Shown here: piece after piece, positions 50,759 through 59,597 of the stretch
Position numbering within the stretch: position 1 is the stretch's first letter
Layout: each line of letters opens with the position of its first letter
Assembly: GCF_040689105.1 (NCBI RefSeq)
Contig: NZ_JBFBVU010000002.1
Location: forward strand, 217,084 to 281,083
Length of the DNA: 64,000 nt
DNA from: Meridianimarinicoccus marinus
GTDB lineage: Bacteria; Pseudomonadota; Alphaproteobacteria; Rhodobacterales; Rhodobacteraceae
Direction: 5' to 3'
The notes under the pieces: generated by a model
Seen by the model: only the letters and a program-made list of their open reading frames with translations
Database searches by the model: none
Told to the model about the DNA's origin: nothing
Program-made: the position numbers and the translations under genes

Positions 50759-53722
50759 ATGACCGATCAATCCCCCAACGACCTCTTTCATGCGTCGTCC
50801 TTCCTGCAGGGACACAACGCCGAATATGTGGAACAGCTCTACGCCCGTTACGCGACCGATCCGGCCAGCGTCGACGCGGCCTGGGCCGAATTCTTCCGCG
50901 CGCTCGGGGATGCCGAAAACGACGTGCGGGCCGAGGCCACGGGTCCGTCCTGGGCCCGAGCCGACTGGCCGCCGGTGCCCAATGACGATCTGACCGCCGC
51001 GCTGGATGGGCAATGGTCCGACCCGGTCAAGGAACAGAAGGCTGCGGGCGACAAGATCAAGGCCAAGGCGCAGTCGCTGGGCGTCGAGGTCAGCGACGAT
51101 ACCATCAAGCGCGCGGTGCTGGACTCGATCCGCGCCCTGATGATCATCCGCGCCTACCGGATCCGGGGTCACCTTGTGGCCGATCTGGACCCGCTGGGGA
51201 TGCACGACCAGACCCCGCACCCCGAGCTTGACCCGCGTTCCTACGGGTTCACCGAGGCCGACATGGATCGCCCGATCTTCATCGACAAGGTGCTGGGGCT
51301 GGAAATGGCCACCATGCGCCAGATCGTCGAGATCGTGAAGCGCACCTATTGCGGCACCTTCGCGCTGCAGTACATGCACATCTCGGACCCGGAGCAGGCC
51401 GGCTGGCTGAAGGAACGGATTGAAGGTTACGGCAAGGAAATCCAGTTCACCCGGGAAGGCCGCCGCGCCATCCTGAACAAGCTGGTCGAGGCCGAGGGCT
51501 TCGAGAAGTTCCTTCACGTCAAGTACATGGGCACCAAGCGGTTCGGTCTGGACGGCGGCGAAAGCCTGATCCCGGCGATGGAGCAGATCATCAAGCGCGG
51601 CGGTGCGCTTGGCCTGCAGGATGTCGTGATCGGCATGCCGCACCGTGGCCGCCTGAACATCCTGGCCAGCGTGATGAGCAAGCCCTACCGCGCCATTTTC
51701 AACGAATTCCAGGGCGGCAGCTTCAAGCCCGAGGACGTGGATGGCTCCGGCGACGTGAAATATCACCTCGGCGCCAGCTCGGACCGCGAGTTCGACGGCA
51801 ACACCGTGCACCTGTCGCTGACCGCCAACCCGTCGCACCTGGAAGCCGTGAACCCGGTGGTTCTGGGCAAGGCCCGCGCCAAGCAGGACCAGCTGGGCGA
51901 TGTCGAGCGGACGGCGGTTCTGCCGGTGCTGCTGCACGGCGATGCGGCCTTCGCGGGCCAGGGCGTCGTGGCCGAATGTTTCGCCCTGTCGGGCCTGCGC
52001 GGCCACAAGACCGGCGGCACCATGCACATCGTGGTCAACAACCAGATCGGCTTTACCACGGCGCCGCATTTCTCGCGCTCGTCGCCTTATCCGACCGACA
52101 ACGCGCTGGTGGTCGAAGCCCCGATCTTCCACGTCAACGGCGACGACCCGGAGGCCGTGGTTCACGCCGCCAAGGTGGCCACCGAGTTCCGCCAGAAGTT
52201 CCACAAGGACGTGGTTCTGGACATCTTCTGCTATCGCCGCTTCGGGCATAACGAAGGCGACGAGCCGATGTTCACCAACCCGGCGATGTACAAGAACATC
52301 AAGAAGCACAAGACCACGCTGCAGCTGTATACCGAGCGTCTGGTCGCCGACGGGCTGATCCCCGAAGGCGAGATCGAGGACATGAAGGCCGCCTTCCAGG
52401 CCAAGATGAACGAAGAGTTCGAAGCGGGTACCGAATACAAGCCCAACAAGGCCGACTGGCTGGACGGGCGCTGGTCGCATCTGGACCCGCGTCAGGAAGA
52501 ATACGACCGTGGCCAGACCTGGATCAAGGACGAGGTGTTTGACGAGGTCGGCACCGCTCTGACCCGCAAGCCCGACGACTTCAAGGTGCACAAGACCGTG
52601 GACCGGCTTCTGGACGCCAAGCGCAAGATGTTCGAAAGCGGCGAAGGTTTCGACTGGGCCACCGGCGAGGCGCTGGCTTTCGGGTCGCTGGCAACCGAGG
52701 GCTACCCGGTGCGCCTGGCCGGTCAGGACTGTACACGCGGCACCTTCTCGCAGCGTCACTCGGCCTTCATCGATCAGGAAACCGAAGAGCGCTACTATCC
52801 GCTCAACAACATCCGCGAAGGTCAGGCCCGCTATGAAGTCATCGACTCGGCGCTGTCGGAATACGCGGTGCTGGGCTTCGAATATGGCTATTCGCTGGCC
52901 GAACCCAACGCGCTGACCCTGTGGGAAGCCCAGTTCGGCGATTTCGCCAACGGCGCGCAGATCATGTTCGACCAGTTCGTCAGCTCGGGCGAGCGCAAAT
53001 GGTTGCGGATGTCGGGCCTTGTGTGTCTGCTGCCGCATGGCTTCGAAGGCCAGGGACCGGAACACAGCTCCGCTCGTCTTGAGCGGTTCCTGCAGATGTC
53101 GGCGGAAGACAACTGGATCGTGGCCAATTGCACCACGCCGGCCAACTATTTCCACATCCTGCGCCGCCAGATCCACCGCAGCTTCCGCAAGCCGCTGGTG
53201 CTGATGACGCCGAAATCGCTGCTGCGCCACAAGATGGCGGTGTCGCGCCGCGAGGACTTCCTGGAAGGGTCGTCCTTCCACCGCGTGCTGTGGGACGATG
53301 CCGAACAGGGCAATTCGCCCACCAAGCTGGTGGCGGACAAGAAGATCAAGCGCGTCGTCATGTGCTCTGGCAAGGTCTACTACGACCTGCTGGAAGAGCG
53401 CGACGCGCGGGGTCTGGACGATGTCTATATCCTGCGGATCGAGCAGTTCTATCCCTTCCCGGCGCTGTCGCTGGTCAAGGAGCTGGAGCGCTTCAAGGGG
53501 GCCGAGATGGTCTGGTGCCAGGAAGAGCCCAAGAACCAGGGCGCATGGACCTTCATCGAGCCGAATATCGAATGGGTCTTGCGCCGCATCAAGGCCAAGC
53601 ACTCGCGCCCGGTCTATGCCGGACGCGCCGCCTCCGCCTCCCCGGCTACGGGTCTGGCCAGCCAACACAAAGCACAGCAAGCCGCGCTCGTGAACGAAGC
53701 GCTGACGATCGAAGGGAAATAA
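50759..53722 (+). CDS. sucA: 2-oxoglutarate dehydrogenase E1 component
   Basis: Thiamine-diphosphate-dependent decarboxylase, 987 residues, E1 of the OGDH complex. The N-terminal segment FLQGHNAEYVEQLYARYATD is the E2-binding tail; GMPHRGRLNILASVMSKPYR, HGDAAFAGQGVVAECFALSG and VNNQIGFTTAPHFSRSS mark the ThDP site, and SFRKPLVLMTPKSLLRHKMA the C-terminal domain. Three bases separate it from sucB. The very long minus-strand frame opposite it is an antisense artefact. Confidence 0.97.
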   Translation: MTDQSPNDLFHASSFLQGHNAEYVEQLYARYATDPASVDAAWAEFFRALGDAENDVRAEATGPSWARADWPPVPNDDLTAALDGQWSDPVKEQKAAGDKIKAKAQSLGVEVSDDTIKRAVLDSIRALMIIRAYRIRGHLVADLDPLGMHDQTPHPELDPRSYGFTEADMDRPIFIDKVLGLEMATMRQIVEIVKRTYCGTFALQYMHISDPEQAGWLKERIEGYGKEIQFTREGRRAILNKLVEAEGFEKFLHVKYMGTKRFGLDGGESLIPAMEQIIKRGGALGLQDVVIGMPHRGRLNILASVMSKPYRAIFNEFQGGSFKPEDVDGSGDVKYHLGASSDREFDGNTVHLSLTANPSHLEAVNPVVLGKARAKQDQLGDVERTAVLPVLLHGDAAFAGQGVVAECFALSGLRGHKTGGTMHIVVNNQIGFTTAPHFSRSSPYPTDNALVVEAPIFHVNGDDPEAVVHAAKVATEFRQKFHKDVVLDIFCYRRFGHNEGDEPMFTNPAMYKNIKKHKTTLQLYTERLVADGLIPEGEIEDMKAAFQAKMNEEFEAGTEYKPNKADWLDGRWSHLDPRQEEYDRGQTWIKDEVFDEVGTALTRKPDDFKVHKTVDRLLDAKRKMFESGEGFDWATGEALAFGSLATEGYPVRLAGQDCTRGTFSQRHSAFIDQETEERYYPLNNIREGQARYEVIDSALSEYAVLGFEYGYSLAEPNALTLWEAQFGDFANGAQIMFDQFVSSGERKWLRMSGLVCLLPHGFEGQGPEHSSARLERFLQMSAEDNWIVANCTTPANYFHILRRQIHRSFRKPLVLMTPKSLLRHKMAVSRREDFLEGSSFHRVLWDDAEQGNSPTKLVADKKIKRVVMCSGKVYYDLLEERDARGLDDVYILRIEQFYPFPALSLVKELERFKGAEMVWCQEEPKNQGAWTFIEPNIEWVLRRIKAKHSRPVYAGRAASASPATGLASQHKAQQAALVNEALTIEGK

Positions 53723-53725
53723 CCC

Positions 53726-55216
53726 ATGTCCACCGAAGTCCGTGTCCCCACCCTTGGCGAAAGCGTCACCGAGGCCACCGTGGCCACCTGGTTCAAGCAG
53801 CCCGGCGATGCCGTCGCGGTTGACGAGATGCTGTGCGAACTGGAAACCGACAAGGTGACCGTCGAGGTTCCCTCGCCGGCTGCCGGCACCCTGTCCGAGA
53901 TCGTCGCACCCGAAGGCACCACCGTCGGCGTCGATGCCCTGCTGGCCTCGATCGCCGGTGAAGGTGCCGCCGCCGCGCCTGCGCCGAAAGCGGCAAGCGC
54001 CCCTGCGGCGGCCCCGGCCGACAGCGGCGGCGAAAGCGTCGACGTGATGGTGCCCACGCTGGGCGAATCCGTCACCGAGGCCACCGTCTCCACCTGGTTC
54101 AAGCAGGTCGGCGACAGCGTCGCGCAGGACGAGATGCTGTGCGAGCTGGAAACCGACAAGGTCTCGGTCGAGGTTCCGTCCCCCGCCGCCGGCGTGCTGA
54201 CCGAGATCCTGGCCCCCGAAGGCACCACCGTCGACGCCTCCGCCAAACTGGCGGTTCTGGGCGGCGCCGGTGCTTCTGCAGCGGCGCCCGCAGCGGCCCC
54301 GGCCGCAGCCCCTGCTGCCTCGGGCGGCAAGGACGTGGAAAATGCGCCTTCGGCCAACAAGCTGATGGCCGAAAAGGGCATCGATCCGGCCTCTGTCACC
54401 GGCTCGGGCCGCGATGGCCGTGTGATGAAGGGCGACGTGCTGGCCGCGATGACCGCCCCGGCAGCCCCTGCCGCAACCTCCGCCGCGCCGCGTGCCCCGG
54501 TTCCGGCCGATGACGCTGCCCGCGAGGAACGGGTCAAGATGACCCGCCTGCGCCAGACCATCGCCAAGCGCCTGAAGGACAGCCAGAACACCGCCGCCAT
54601 GCTGACCACCTACAACGAGGTGGACATGTCCGAGTCGATGGCCCTGCGCAAGGAATACAAGGACCTGTTCGAGAAGAAACACGGCGTCCGCCTGGGCTTC
54701 ATGTCCTTCTTCACCAAGGCCTGCTGCCACGCCCTGAAAGAGGTTCCCGAGGTCAACGCCGAGATTGACGGCACCGACATCGTCTACAAAAACTTCGTGC
54801 ACATGGGCATCGCCGCCGGCACGCCGACCGGCCTTGTGGTTCCGGTCATCCGCGACGCCGACCAGATGTCCTTTGCCGAGATCGAGAAGGCCATCGCCGA
54901 GAAGGGCAAGCGCGCCCGTGACGGCAAGCTGTCGATGGCGGAAATGCAGGGCGGCACCTTCACCATCTCGAACGGCGGTGTCTACGGCTCGCTGATGTCC
55001 TCGCCGATCCTGAACCCGCCGCAGTCGGGCATCCTTGGCATGCACAAGATCCAGGATCGTCCGATGGTCGTGAACGGCGAGATCGTGATCCGCCCGATGA
55101 TGTACCTGGCACTGTCCTACGATCACCGGATCGTCGACGGCAAGGGCGCCGTGACCTTCCTGGTGCGGGTCAAGGAGGCCCTCGAGGATCCGCGCCGCCT
55201 GCTGATGGATCTGTAA
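53726..55216 (+). CDS. sucB: dihydrolipoyl succinyltransferase (E2 of OGDH) with two lipoyl domains
   Basis: 496 residues. Two tandem lipoyl domains, about residues 2-76 and 104-178, each with the lipoylated Lys in CELETDKV(T/S)VEVPSP; Ala/Pro-rich linkers follow each. Then the peripheral E1/E3-binding domain (ENAPSANKLMAEKGIDPASV, GSGRDGRVMKGDVLAAM) and the catalytic domain with FTISNGGVYGSLMSSPILNP and the active-site SYDHRIVDGKGAV. Many SucB have one lipoyl domain; two are found in some alphaproteobacteria. One base before the 89-residue gene. Confidence 0.96.
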   Translation: MSTEVRVPTLGESVTEATVATWFKQPGDAVAVDEMLCELETDKVTVEVPSPAAGTLSEIVAPEGTTVGVDALLASIAGEGAAAAPAPKAASAPAAAPADSGGESVDVMVPTLGESVTEATVSTWFKQVGDSVAQDEMLCELETDKVSVEVPSPAAGVLTEILAPEGTTVDASAKLAVLGGAGASAAAPAAAPAAAPAASGGKDVENAPSANKLMAEKGIDPASVTGSGRDGRVMKGDVLAAMTAPAAPAATSAAPRAPVPADDAAREERVKMTRLRQTIAKRLKDSQNTAAMLTTYNEVDMSESMALRKEYKDLFEKKHGVRLGFMSFFTKACCHALKEVPEVNAEIDGTDIVYKNFVHMGIAAGTPTGLVVPVIRDADQMSFAEIEKAIAEKGKRARDGKLSMAEMQGGTFTISNGGVYGSLMSSPILNPPQSGILGMHKIQDRPMVVNGEIVIRPMMYLALSYDHRIVDGKGAVTFLVRVKEALEDPRRLLMDL

Positions 55217-55217
55217 G

Positions 55218-55487
55218 ATGGCGATCCACCTTCTCTGGCAGGCCGATGTGGCCGATTTCGATGCCTGGCACGCGGTGTTCCAGGAAGACCGGAAAGCCCA
55301 GCATGCAGCCGGGCTGACCACCCTGCACGTCTGGAAGGATCCCGAACAGCCCAACCACGCGCTGGTGCTGTTCGCGGTGTCCGACCGCGAGAAGGCCAAG
55401 GCCTTCCTGAAGTCCGACGATCTGGCCATGCACCTGGAACGCGGCGGCGTCGCGCATGTGCAGATGAAATTGCTGGAAGCCGTTTGA
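55218..55487 (+). CDS. small alpha/beta protein between sucB and lpd, ABM/ferredoxin-like
   Basis: 89 residues (MAIHLLWQADVADFDAWHAV, then LTTLHVWKDPEQPNHALVLF and a C-terminal HLERGGVAHVQMKLLEAV). The predicted beta-alpha-beta pattern with a WHAVF helix resembles dimeric alpha/beta-barrel (antibiotic-biosynthesis-monooxygenase-like) proteins. One base from the sucB stop, so certainly in the operon. I know of no characterised function; insertion in the OGDH operon suggests an accessory role. Confidence 0.75.
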   Translation: MAIHLLWQADVADFDAWHAVFQEDRKAQHAAGLTTLHVWKDPEQPNHALVLFAVSDREKAKAFLKSDDLAMHLERGGVAHVQMKLLEAV

Positions 55488-55597
55488 ACGCGGCTGGCCC
55501 GCCCCTGACCGGGCGGGCCGCTTGCCACCTGACACTCACAGAACACGCGGGCGCGCGCTGCGCCCTGCCCGCAAGACCGACCTGAAGGAGTCTCCCC

Positions 55598-56992
55598 ATG
55601 GCTGACTATGACGTCATTGTAATCGGCGCCGGCCCCGGCGGCTATGTCTGCGCCATCCGCTGCGCCCAGCTGGGCCTGAAAACCGCCGTCGTCGAAGGCC
55701 GCGAGACCCTGGGCGGCACTTGCCTGAACGTCGGCTGCATCCCCTCGAAGGCGCTGCTGCACGCCACCCATTCGCTGCACGAAGCCGAACACAATTTCGC
55801 CGACATGGGCCTGAAGGGCAAAGCCCCCTCGGTCGATTGGGAGCAGATGAAGGGCTACAAGGCCACTGTGGTCGGCCAGAACACCGGCGGCATCGAGTTC
55901 CTGTTCAAGAAGAACAAGATCGACTGGCTCAAGGGCTGGGGGTCGATCCCCGAGGCCGGCAAGGTCAAGGTCGGCGAAGAAGTGCACAACGCCAAGAACA
56001 TCGTCATCGCCTCCGGCTCCGAAGCCGCCTCGATCCCCGGTGCCGAGGTGACCATCGACGAGAAGATCGTGGTGACCTCCACCGGCGCGCTCGACCTGCC
56101 GAAGATCCCCAAGAAGATGGTCGTGGTCGGCGCCGGTGTCATCGGGCTGGAAATGGGCTCGGTCTATGCCCGCCTGGGCACGGAAGTCACCGTGGTGGAA
56201 TTCCTCGACCACATCACGCCGGGCATGGATGCCGACGTACAGCGCGCCTTCCAGAAGATCCTGTCCAAACAGGGGCTGAATTTCGTGCTGGGCGCGGCGG
56301 TGCAAAAGGTCGACACGCTGAAGACCAAGGCCAAGGTCACCTACAAGCTGCGCAAGGATGACAGCGAACACACCATCGACGCCGACACGGTGCTGGTCGC
56401 CACGGGCCGCAAACCCTTCACCGAAGGGCTGAGCCTCGACACGCTGGGCGTTGAACTCAGCAAGCAGGGCCAGATCGTCACCGACGCCCATTGGGCCACC
56501 AGTGTGAAGGGCATCTATGCCATCGGCGACGTCATCTCGGGCCCGATGCTGGCACATAAGGCCGAGGATGAAGGCATGGCCGTGGCCGAAGTGCTGGCGG
56601 GCAAGCATGGTCACGTCAACTACGACGTGATCCCCGGCGTGATCTACACCACCCCCGAGGTCGCCACCGTCGGCAAGACCGAGATCCAGCTCAAGGAAGA
56701 GGGCCGCGCCTACAAGGTCGGCAAGTTCTCCTTCATGGGCAACGCCCGCGCCAAGGCGGTGCACCAGGGCGACGGCTTCGTGAAGCTGCTGGCCGACAAG
56801 GACACCGACCGCATCCTTGGCGTCCACATCATCGGCCCGGGTGCCGGCGATCTGGTGCATGAGGTCTGCGTGGCCATGGAGTTTGGCGCGTCGGCGCAGG
56901 ATCTGGCGCTGACCTGCCATGCCCACCCGACCTATTCGGAAGCCGTGCGCGAAGCCGCGCTGGCCTGCGGTGACGGCGCCATTCACGCCTGA
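55598..56992 (+). CDS. lpd: dihydrolipoyl dehydrogenase (E3)
   Basis: Reoxidises dihydrolipoamide of the 2-oxoglutarate (and other) dehydrogenase complexes with NAD+. 464 residues. FAD loop VIGAGPGGYVCAIRCAQLGL, redox disulfide GGTCLNVGCIPSKALLH, NAD loop VVVGAGVIGLEMGSVYARLG, GRKPFTEGL, and the active-site His-Glu dyad in CHAHPTYSEAVREAAL. Located 110 bases after the 89-residue gene with a good GAAGGAG site; ends the operon at a strong terminator. Confidence 0.97.
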   Translation: MADYDVIVIGAGPGGYVCAIRCAQLGLKTAVVEGRETLGGTCLNVGCIPSKALLHATHSLHEAEHNFADMGLKGKAPSVDWEQMKGYKATVVGQNTGGIEFLFKKNKIDWLKGWGSIPEAGKVKVGEEVHNAKNIVIASGSEAASIPGAEVTIDEKIVVTSTGALDLPKIPKKMVVVGAGVIGLEMGSVYARLGTEVTVVEFLDHITPGMDADVQRAFQKILSKQGLNFVLGAAVQKVDTLKTKAKVTYKLRKDDSEHTIDADTVLVATGRKPFTEGLSLDTLGVELSKQGQIVTDAHWATSVKGIYAIGDVISGPMLAHKAEDEGMAVAEVLAGKHGHVNYDVIPGVIYTTPEVATVGKTEIQLKEEGRAYKVGKFSFMGNARAKAVHQGDGFVKLLADKDTDRILGVHIIGPGAGDLVHEVCVAMEFGASAQDLALTCHAHPTYSEAVREAALACGDGAIHA

Positions 56993-57021
56993 TCCGGCCA
57001 CCCGAACCCCGAGACAAAGCA

Positions 57022-57047
57022 GGGCGCGGAGACCTCCGCGCCCTTTT
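57022..57047 (+). terminator. rho-independent terminator of the suc-lpd operon
   Basis: GGGCGCGGA (57022-57030), loop GACC, TCCGCGCCC (57035-57043), then TTTT. Perfect 9-bp GC stem directly followed by T's, 30 bases after the lpd stop. Confidence 0.85.
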
Positions 57048-57073
57048 CATGTCTGCCGTTAACATGGTGCTTT

Positions 57074-57084
57074 CTGCATAGCAG
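57074..57084. promoter_or_regulatory. CTGC-N3-GCAG box (PhaR-type) upstream of a 38-residue ORF
   Basis: CTGCATAGCAG. Its wider context CTTTCTGCA-N2-GCAGC is shared, in opposite orientation, with the box at 26372 (14 of 16 positions). TTGCATTTTTCTGCAGTTGC follows, with further TGCA repeats. Lies between the lpd terminator and the small ORF at 57180. Confidence 0.45.
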
Positions 57085-57179
57085 CATTGCATTTTTCTGC
57101 AGTTGCACAATAGCTGCCCGCGTCGTAGCTCCCGGTCATCCAAGGCCCTTTGGCCAGACCCTGATGACAGAGTGATCCG

Positions 57180-57296
57180 ATGCATCCGAACCTGATGAAT
57201 TTCGACCCCGAGACCACCAAAGCCCGCGCCGCCCGCCCGCGCCTGAACTGCTGGAACATCTTCCGCCTGTTCTCCATCGGCCGCCGCACCGCCTGA
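57180..57296 (+). CDS. candidate 38-residue small protein
   Basis: ATG at 57180 to TGA at 57296 encodes MHPNLMNFDPETTKARAARP and a basic, hydrophobic tail RLNCWNIFRLFSIGRRTA. The ribosome site is weak (AGAG 11 bases upstream). The ORF sits behind a clear terminator and a TGC-rich promoter-like region with a PhaR-type box, which makes an independent small transcript plausible. No family recognised; could be non-coding RNA instead. Confidence 0.4.
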   Translation: MHPNLMNFDPETTKARAARPRLNCWNIFRLFSIGRRTA

Positions 57297-57400
57297 GTCC
57301 TCAGCGCGCCGCGCCGCCGCCGGGCCTGCCCGACGCCTGCCGAAATCGGTCTACGCGCTCATTCGAACAACGGCTGGGGCTCCGCCCGTTCGCGCCTCAA

Positions 57401-57417
57401 ACGATCCCCCGGATCGT
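57401..57417. repeat. extragenic palindrome, ACGATCC-CCC-GGATCGT
   Basis: Perfect 7-bp dyad with a CCC loop, in a gene-free stretch (57297-57505) that also carries GGGGGC-AGC-GCCCCC at 57484-57498, the latter eight bases past the gntR stop and a possible terminator for it. The same ACGATCC/GGATCGT core recurs at 63505 inside a transposase. It looks like a dispersed REP-type element. Confidence 0.5.
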
Positions 57418-57505
57418 CTGGTCGACGGCGCTCACTTTTTCTTGTCGAAAATACTCCGGGGGTGAATGCGCCACAGGCGCAGAGGGGGCAGCGCCCCCGC
57501 CCCTT

Positions 57506-58192
57506 TCAGCTCAACAGCATCCGCAACCCTTGCGTCACATCGCTGCGCAGCGCCAGCCGTAGCCCGGGTTCGTCCCCGGCTCGCAGCGCGGCCACGATCA
57601 GCCGATGCCCGCGCGGCGGCTCGGTCCGGTTCAACCGGCCATAGAGCTTGGCCATGGTCGGCCCCAGTTGCAGCCAGACCGTTTCCAGCATCGCCAGCAT
57701 CGCCGGTGCCTGCGCCCGCAGGTACAGAGTGCGGTGAAAATCCAGGTTGGTCCGGATATAGCCCTGCGCGCTGCGCTGCGCGATAGCCTGCGCCACCTGG
57801 TCGTTGATCATCTCCAGCCGGTCGATCAGCGCCGGATGCGCCCGTGGCAGGGCGCGCGAGCTCAGCTCCGGCTCCAGCAGCGCCCGGATCGAGGCCAGTT
57901 CCTCGATGCGCTCGTTGCTCAACTCGGGTGTCGAAACCCGGCCCGAGGGCGACAGGGTCAGCGCCCCTTCGGCCACCAGCCGCCGTACCGCTTCGCGCGC
58001 CGGCGTCATCGACACCCCGAACTCCGCCCCCAGCCCGCGCAGGGTCAGCGCCTCGCCGGGCACCAGCGCGCCATGCATGATGCGGGTGCGCAGGGTGCGA
58101 TACAGCCGGTCGTGCAGCGCCGTGTTGCTTTCGGGCTGGGCCGCCCGCGAGGCCGCGCTGGCCGCGCGCAGCATGTCCATCTCGCGGGTCAT
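57506..58192 (-). CDS. GntR family transcriptional regulator, FCD (FadR) subfamily
   Basis: 228 residues. N-terminal winged helix: DRLYRTLRTRIMHGALVPGE, LGAEFGVSMTPAREAVRRL and AEGALTLSPSGRVSTPELS. C-terminal all-helical FCD effector domain with the metal-type pattern RTNLDFHRTLYLRAQAPAML and GPTMAKLYGRLN...HRLIVAALRAGD. FCD regulators usually answer to carboxylates. Being next to the suc-lpd operon, it is a candidate, unproven, for the factor binding GTGATCAC. Overlaps the metalloprotease gene by ATGA. Confidence 0.92.
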   Translation of the reverse strand: MTREMDMLRAASAASRAAQPESNTALHDRLYRTLRTRIMHGALVPGEALTLRGLGAEFGVSMTPAREAVRRLVAEGALTLSPSGRVSTPELSNERIEELASIRALLEPELSSRALPRAHPALIDRLEMINDQVAQAIAQRSAQGYIRTNLDFHRTLYLRAQAPAMLAMLETVWLQLGPTMAKLYGRLNRTEPPRGHRLIVAALRAGDEPGLRLALRSDVTQGLRMLLS

Positions 58193-58872
58193 GCCACGAA
58201 CTGCACGGCGTGCAGCTCCCGCCCGGGTCCGCGCAACCAGGCGCGGTGGCGGTCATAATCCGGGCACAGCGCCCCGACCTGCCGCCAGAATGTCTTGGAA
58301 TGGTTCATATGCACCAGATGCGCGACCTCATGGGCGGCAACATACTCCAGCACCTCCGGCGGCGCCATCGCCAGCCGCCAGGAAAACATCAGGTTGCCGG
58401 CACTGGTGCAGGAGCCCCAGCGGCTGCGGGTGTCGCGCAGCGTCAGCCGGGCATAGGGCCGCCCCACGGCAGCCGCATAGCGATCGCAGGCCAGGGCCAG
58501 GCGGTCCCGCGCCAGCTCCTTCAGCAGACCGGCCACCTGCGCGCCCACCGGGCGGGATCCGCGCACCTGTACCACCCCGGGATGCAGGCCGGGACGGCCG
58601 TCGACGATCCGGCGGCCAATGCCCTCGACCGGAATCACGTCGCCCATCGCCAGCCCATAGGCCACCGGCCCGCGCGCCACGTTCTGGCGCACCCAGTCGG
58701 CCTTCTGGGCAAGGAAGCGCTCGGCCGCCCCCGCCGGCACCCGCCGCGGCAGCGACAGGGTGACCCGGCCATCCAGCCGCGACACCCGAAGGGTCAGCCG
58801 CCGCGCCCGGTCCGACCGGCGCACCAGTATTTCAATCGGAGGATCCCCCTCCAGCATCACCCGTTCGCCCAT
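58189..58872 (-). CDS. YgjP/SprT-like (M48, DUF45) metallopeptidase
   Basis: 227 residues with the zinc motif HExxH as YVAAHEVAHLVHMNHSKTFW, followed by VGALCPDYDRHRAWL. SRWGSCTSAGNLMFSWRLAM is a second strongly conserved DUF45 segment. N-terminal part is beta-rich (ARRLTLRVSRLDGRVTLSLP). Such proteins are putative metal-dependent proteases; the substrate is unknown. Translationally coupled to the downstream gntR gene by ATGA overlap. Confidence 0.9.
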   Translation of the reverse strand: MGERVMLEGDPPIEILVRRSDRARRLTLRVSRLDGRVTLSLPRRVPAGAAERFLAQKADWVRQNVARGPVAYGLAMGDVIPVEGIGRRIVDGRPGLHPGVVQVRGSRPVGAQVAGLLKELARDRLALACDRYAAAVGRPYARLTLRDTRSRWGSCTSAGNLMFSWRLAMAPPEVLEYVAAHEVAHLVHMNHSKTFWRQVGALCPDYDRHRAWLRGPGRELHAVQFVA

Positions 58873-59036
58873 GCGCCCGATACCCGCCTGTTGCCCCGGT
58901 TCCGCGCCCCGAACCGCCCCGCCGCGAAAGCCTTTGACATGACTTTGCCCCTATGGCACAGCCCACTATTGGCTTTACGCGGCGCGCGCCCTTGGCACCC
59001 GTGCCGCCATCATGACGAACAAAAGGACGCAAGACC

Positions 59037-59348
59037 ATGCCCAAGGAAGAATGGGGAACCAAACGGCTCTGCCCGACCACCGGCAAACGATTCTATGACC
59101 TGAACCGCACCCCGCCGGTCAGCCCCTACACCGGCGACGTCGTGCAGCTCGACACCGGCAAGTCGCGTCCCCTGATCGCCGAAAAAGCCAAGCCCGAGAA
59201 AGCCGCCGAGGTCGAGGAAGTCGTGCTGGATGACGATGACGACACCGATGTCGATCTGGGCGATGATGTTCTGGAAGACGATGACGACAGCGATGATGTC
59301 TCGCTGGACGATATCGCTGACGTGGCGAAAGACGACGACGAAAGCTGA
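59037..59348 (+). CDS. TIGR02300 (FYDLN acid) family protein
   Basis: 103 residues. MPKEEWGTKRLCPTTGKRFY followed by DLNRTPPVSPYTGD is the defining FYDLN zinc-ribbon-like N-terminus, here with a single Cys; the rest is an acidic tail with runs of Asp and Glu (VVLDDDDDTDVDLGDDVLED). Confined to alphaproteobacteria; function unknown. Good AAAGGAC site. Followed at 59427 by tRNA-Ala. Confidence 0.92.
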   Translation: MPKEEWGTKRLCPTTGKRFYDLNRTPPVSPYTGDVVQLDTGKSRPLIAEKAKPEKAAEVEEVVLDDDDDTDVDLGDDVLEDDDDSDDVSLDDIADVAKDDDES

Positions 59349-59426
59349 GATCGGGGTGGCTTTTTCGCTTGCAGCCCCCCGCAGGCTTTCATAAAAGACG
59401 CGCCATGGCCGGTTGGCCATAGGCTT

Positions 59427-59502
<76 letters not shown>

Positions 59503-59597
59503 AAATCCCTTTGCGAGAGATTTCGAAGCGACCGGCAACAGGCCGATGGTTGTCTTGTGACGGGCCGGAACAACGTCATCCCCGCCCGCCGGATCGC

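Noticed and set aside
50726..57001. 2091-codon open frame on the minus strand
   Set aside because: Antisense to sucA, sucB and lpd, whose motifs are complete. Its His/Gln/Gly-rich pseudo-sequence is typical of the frame opposite high-GC genes.
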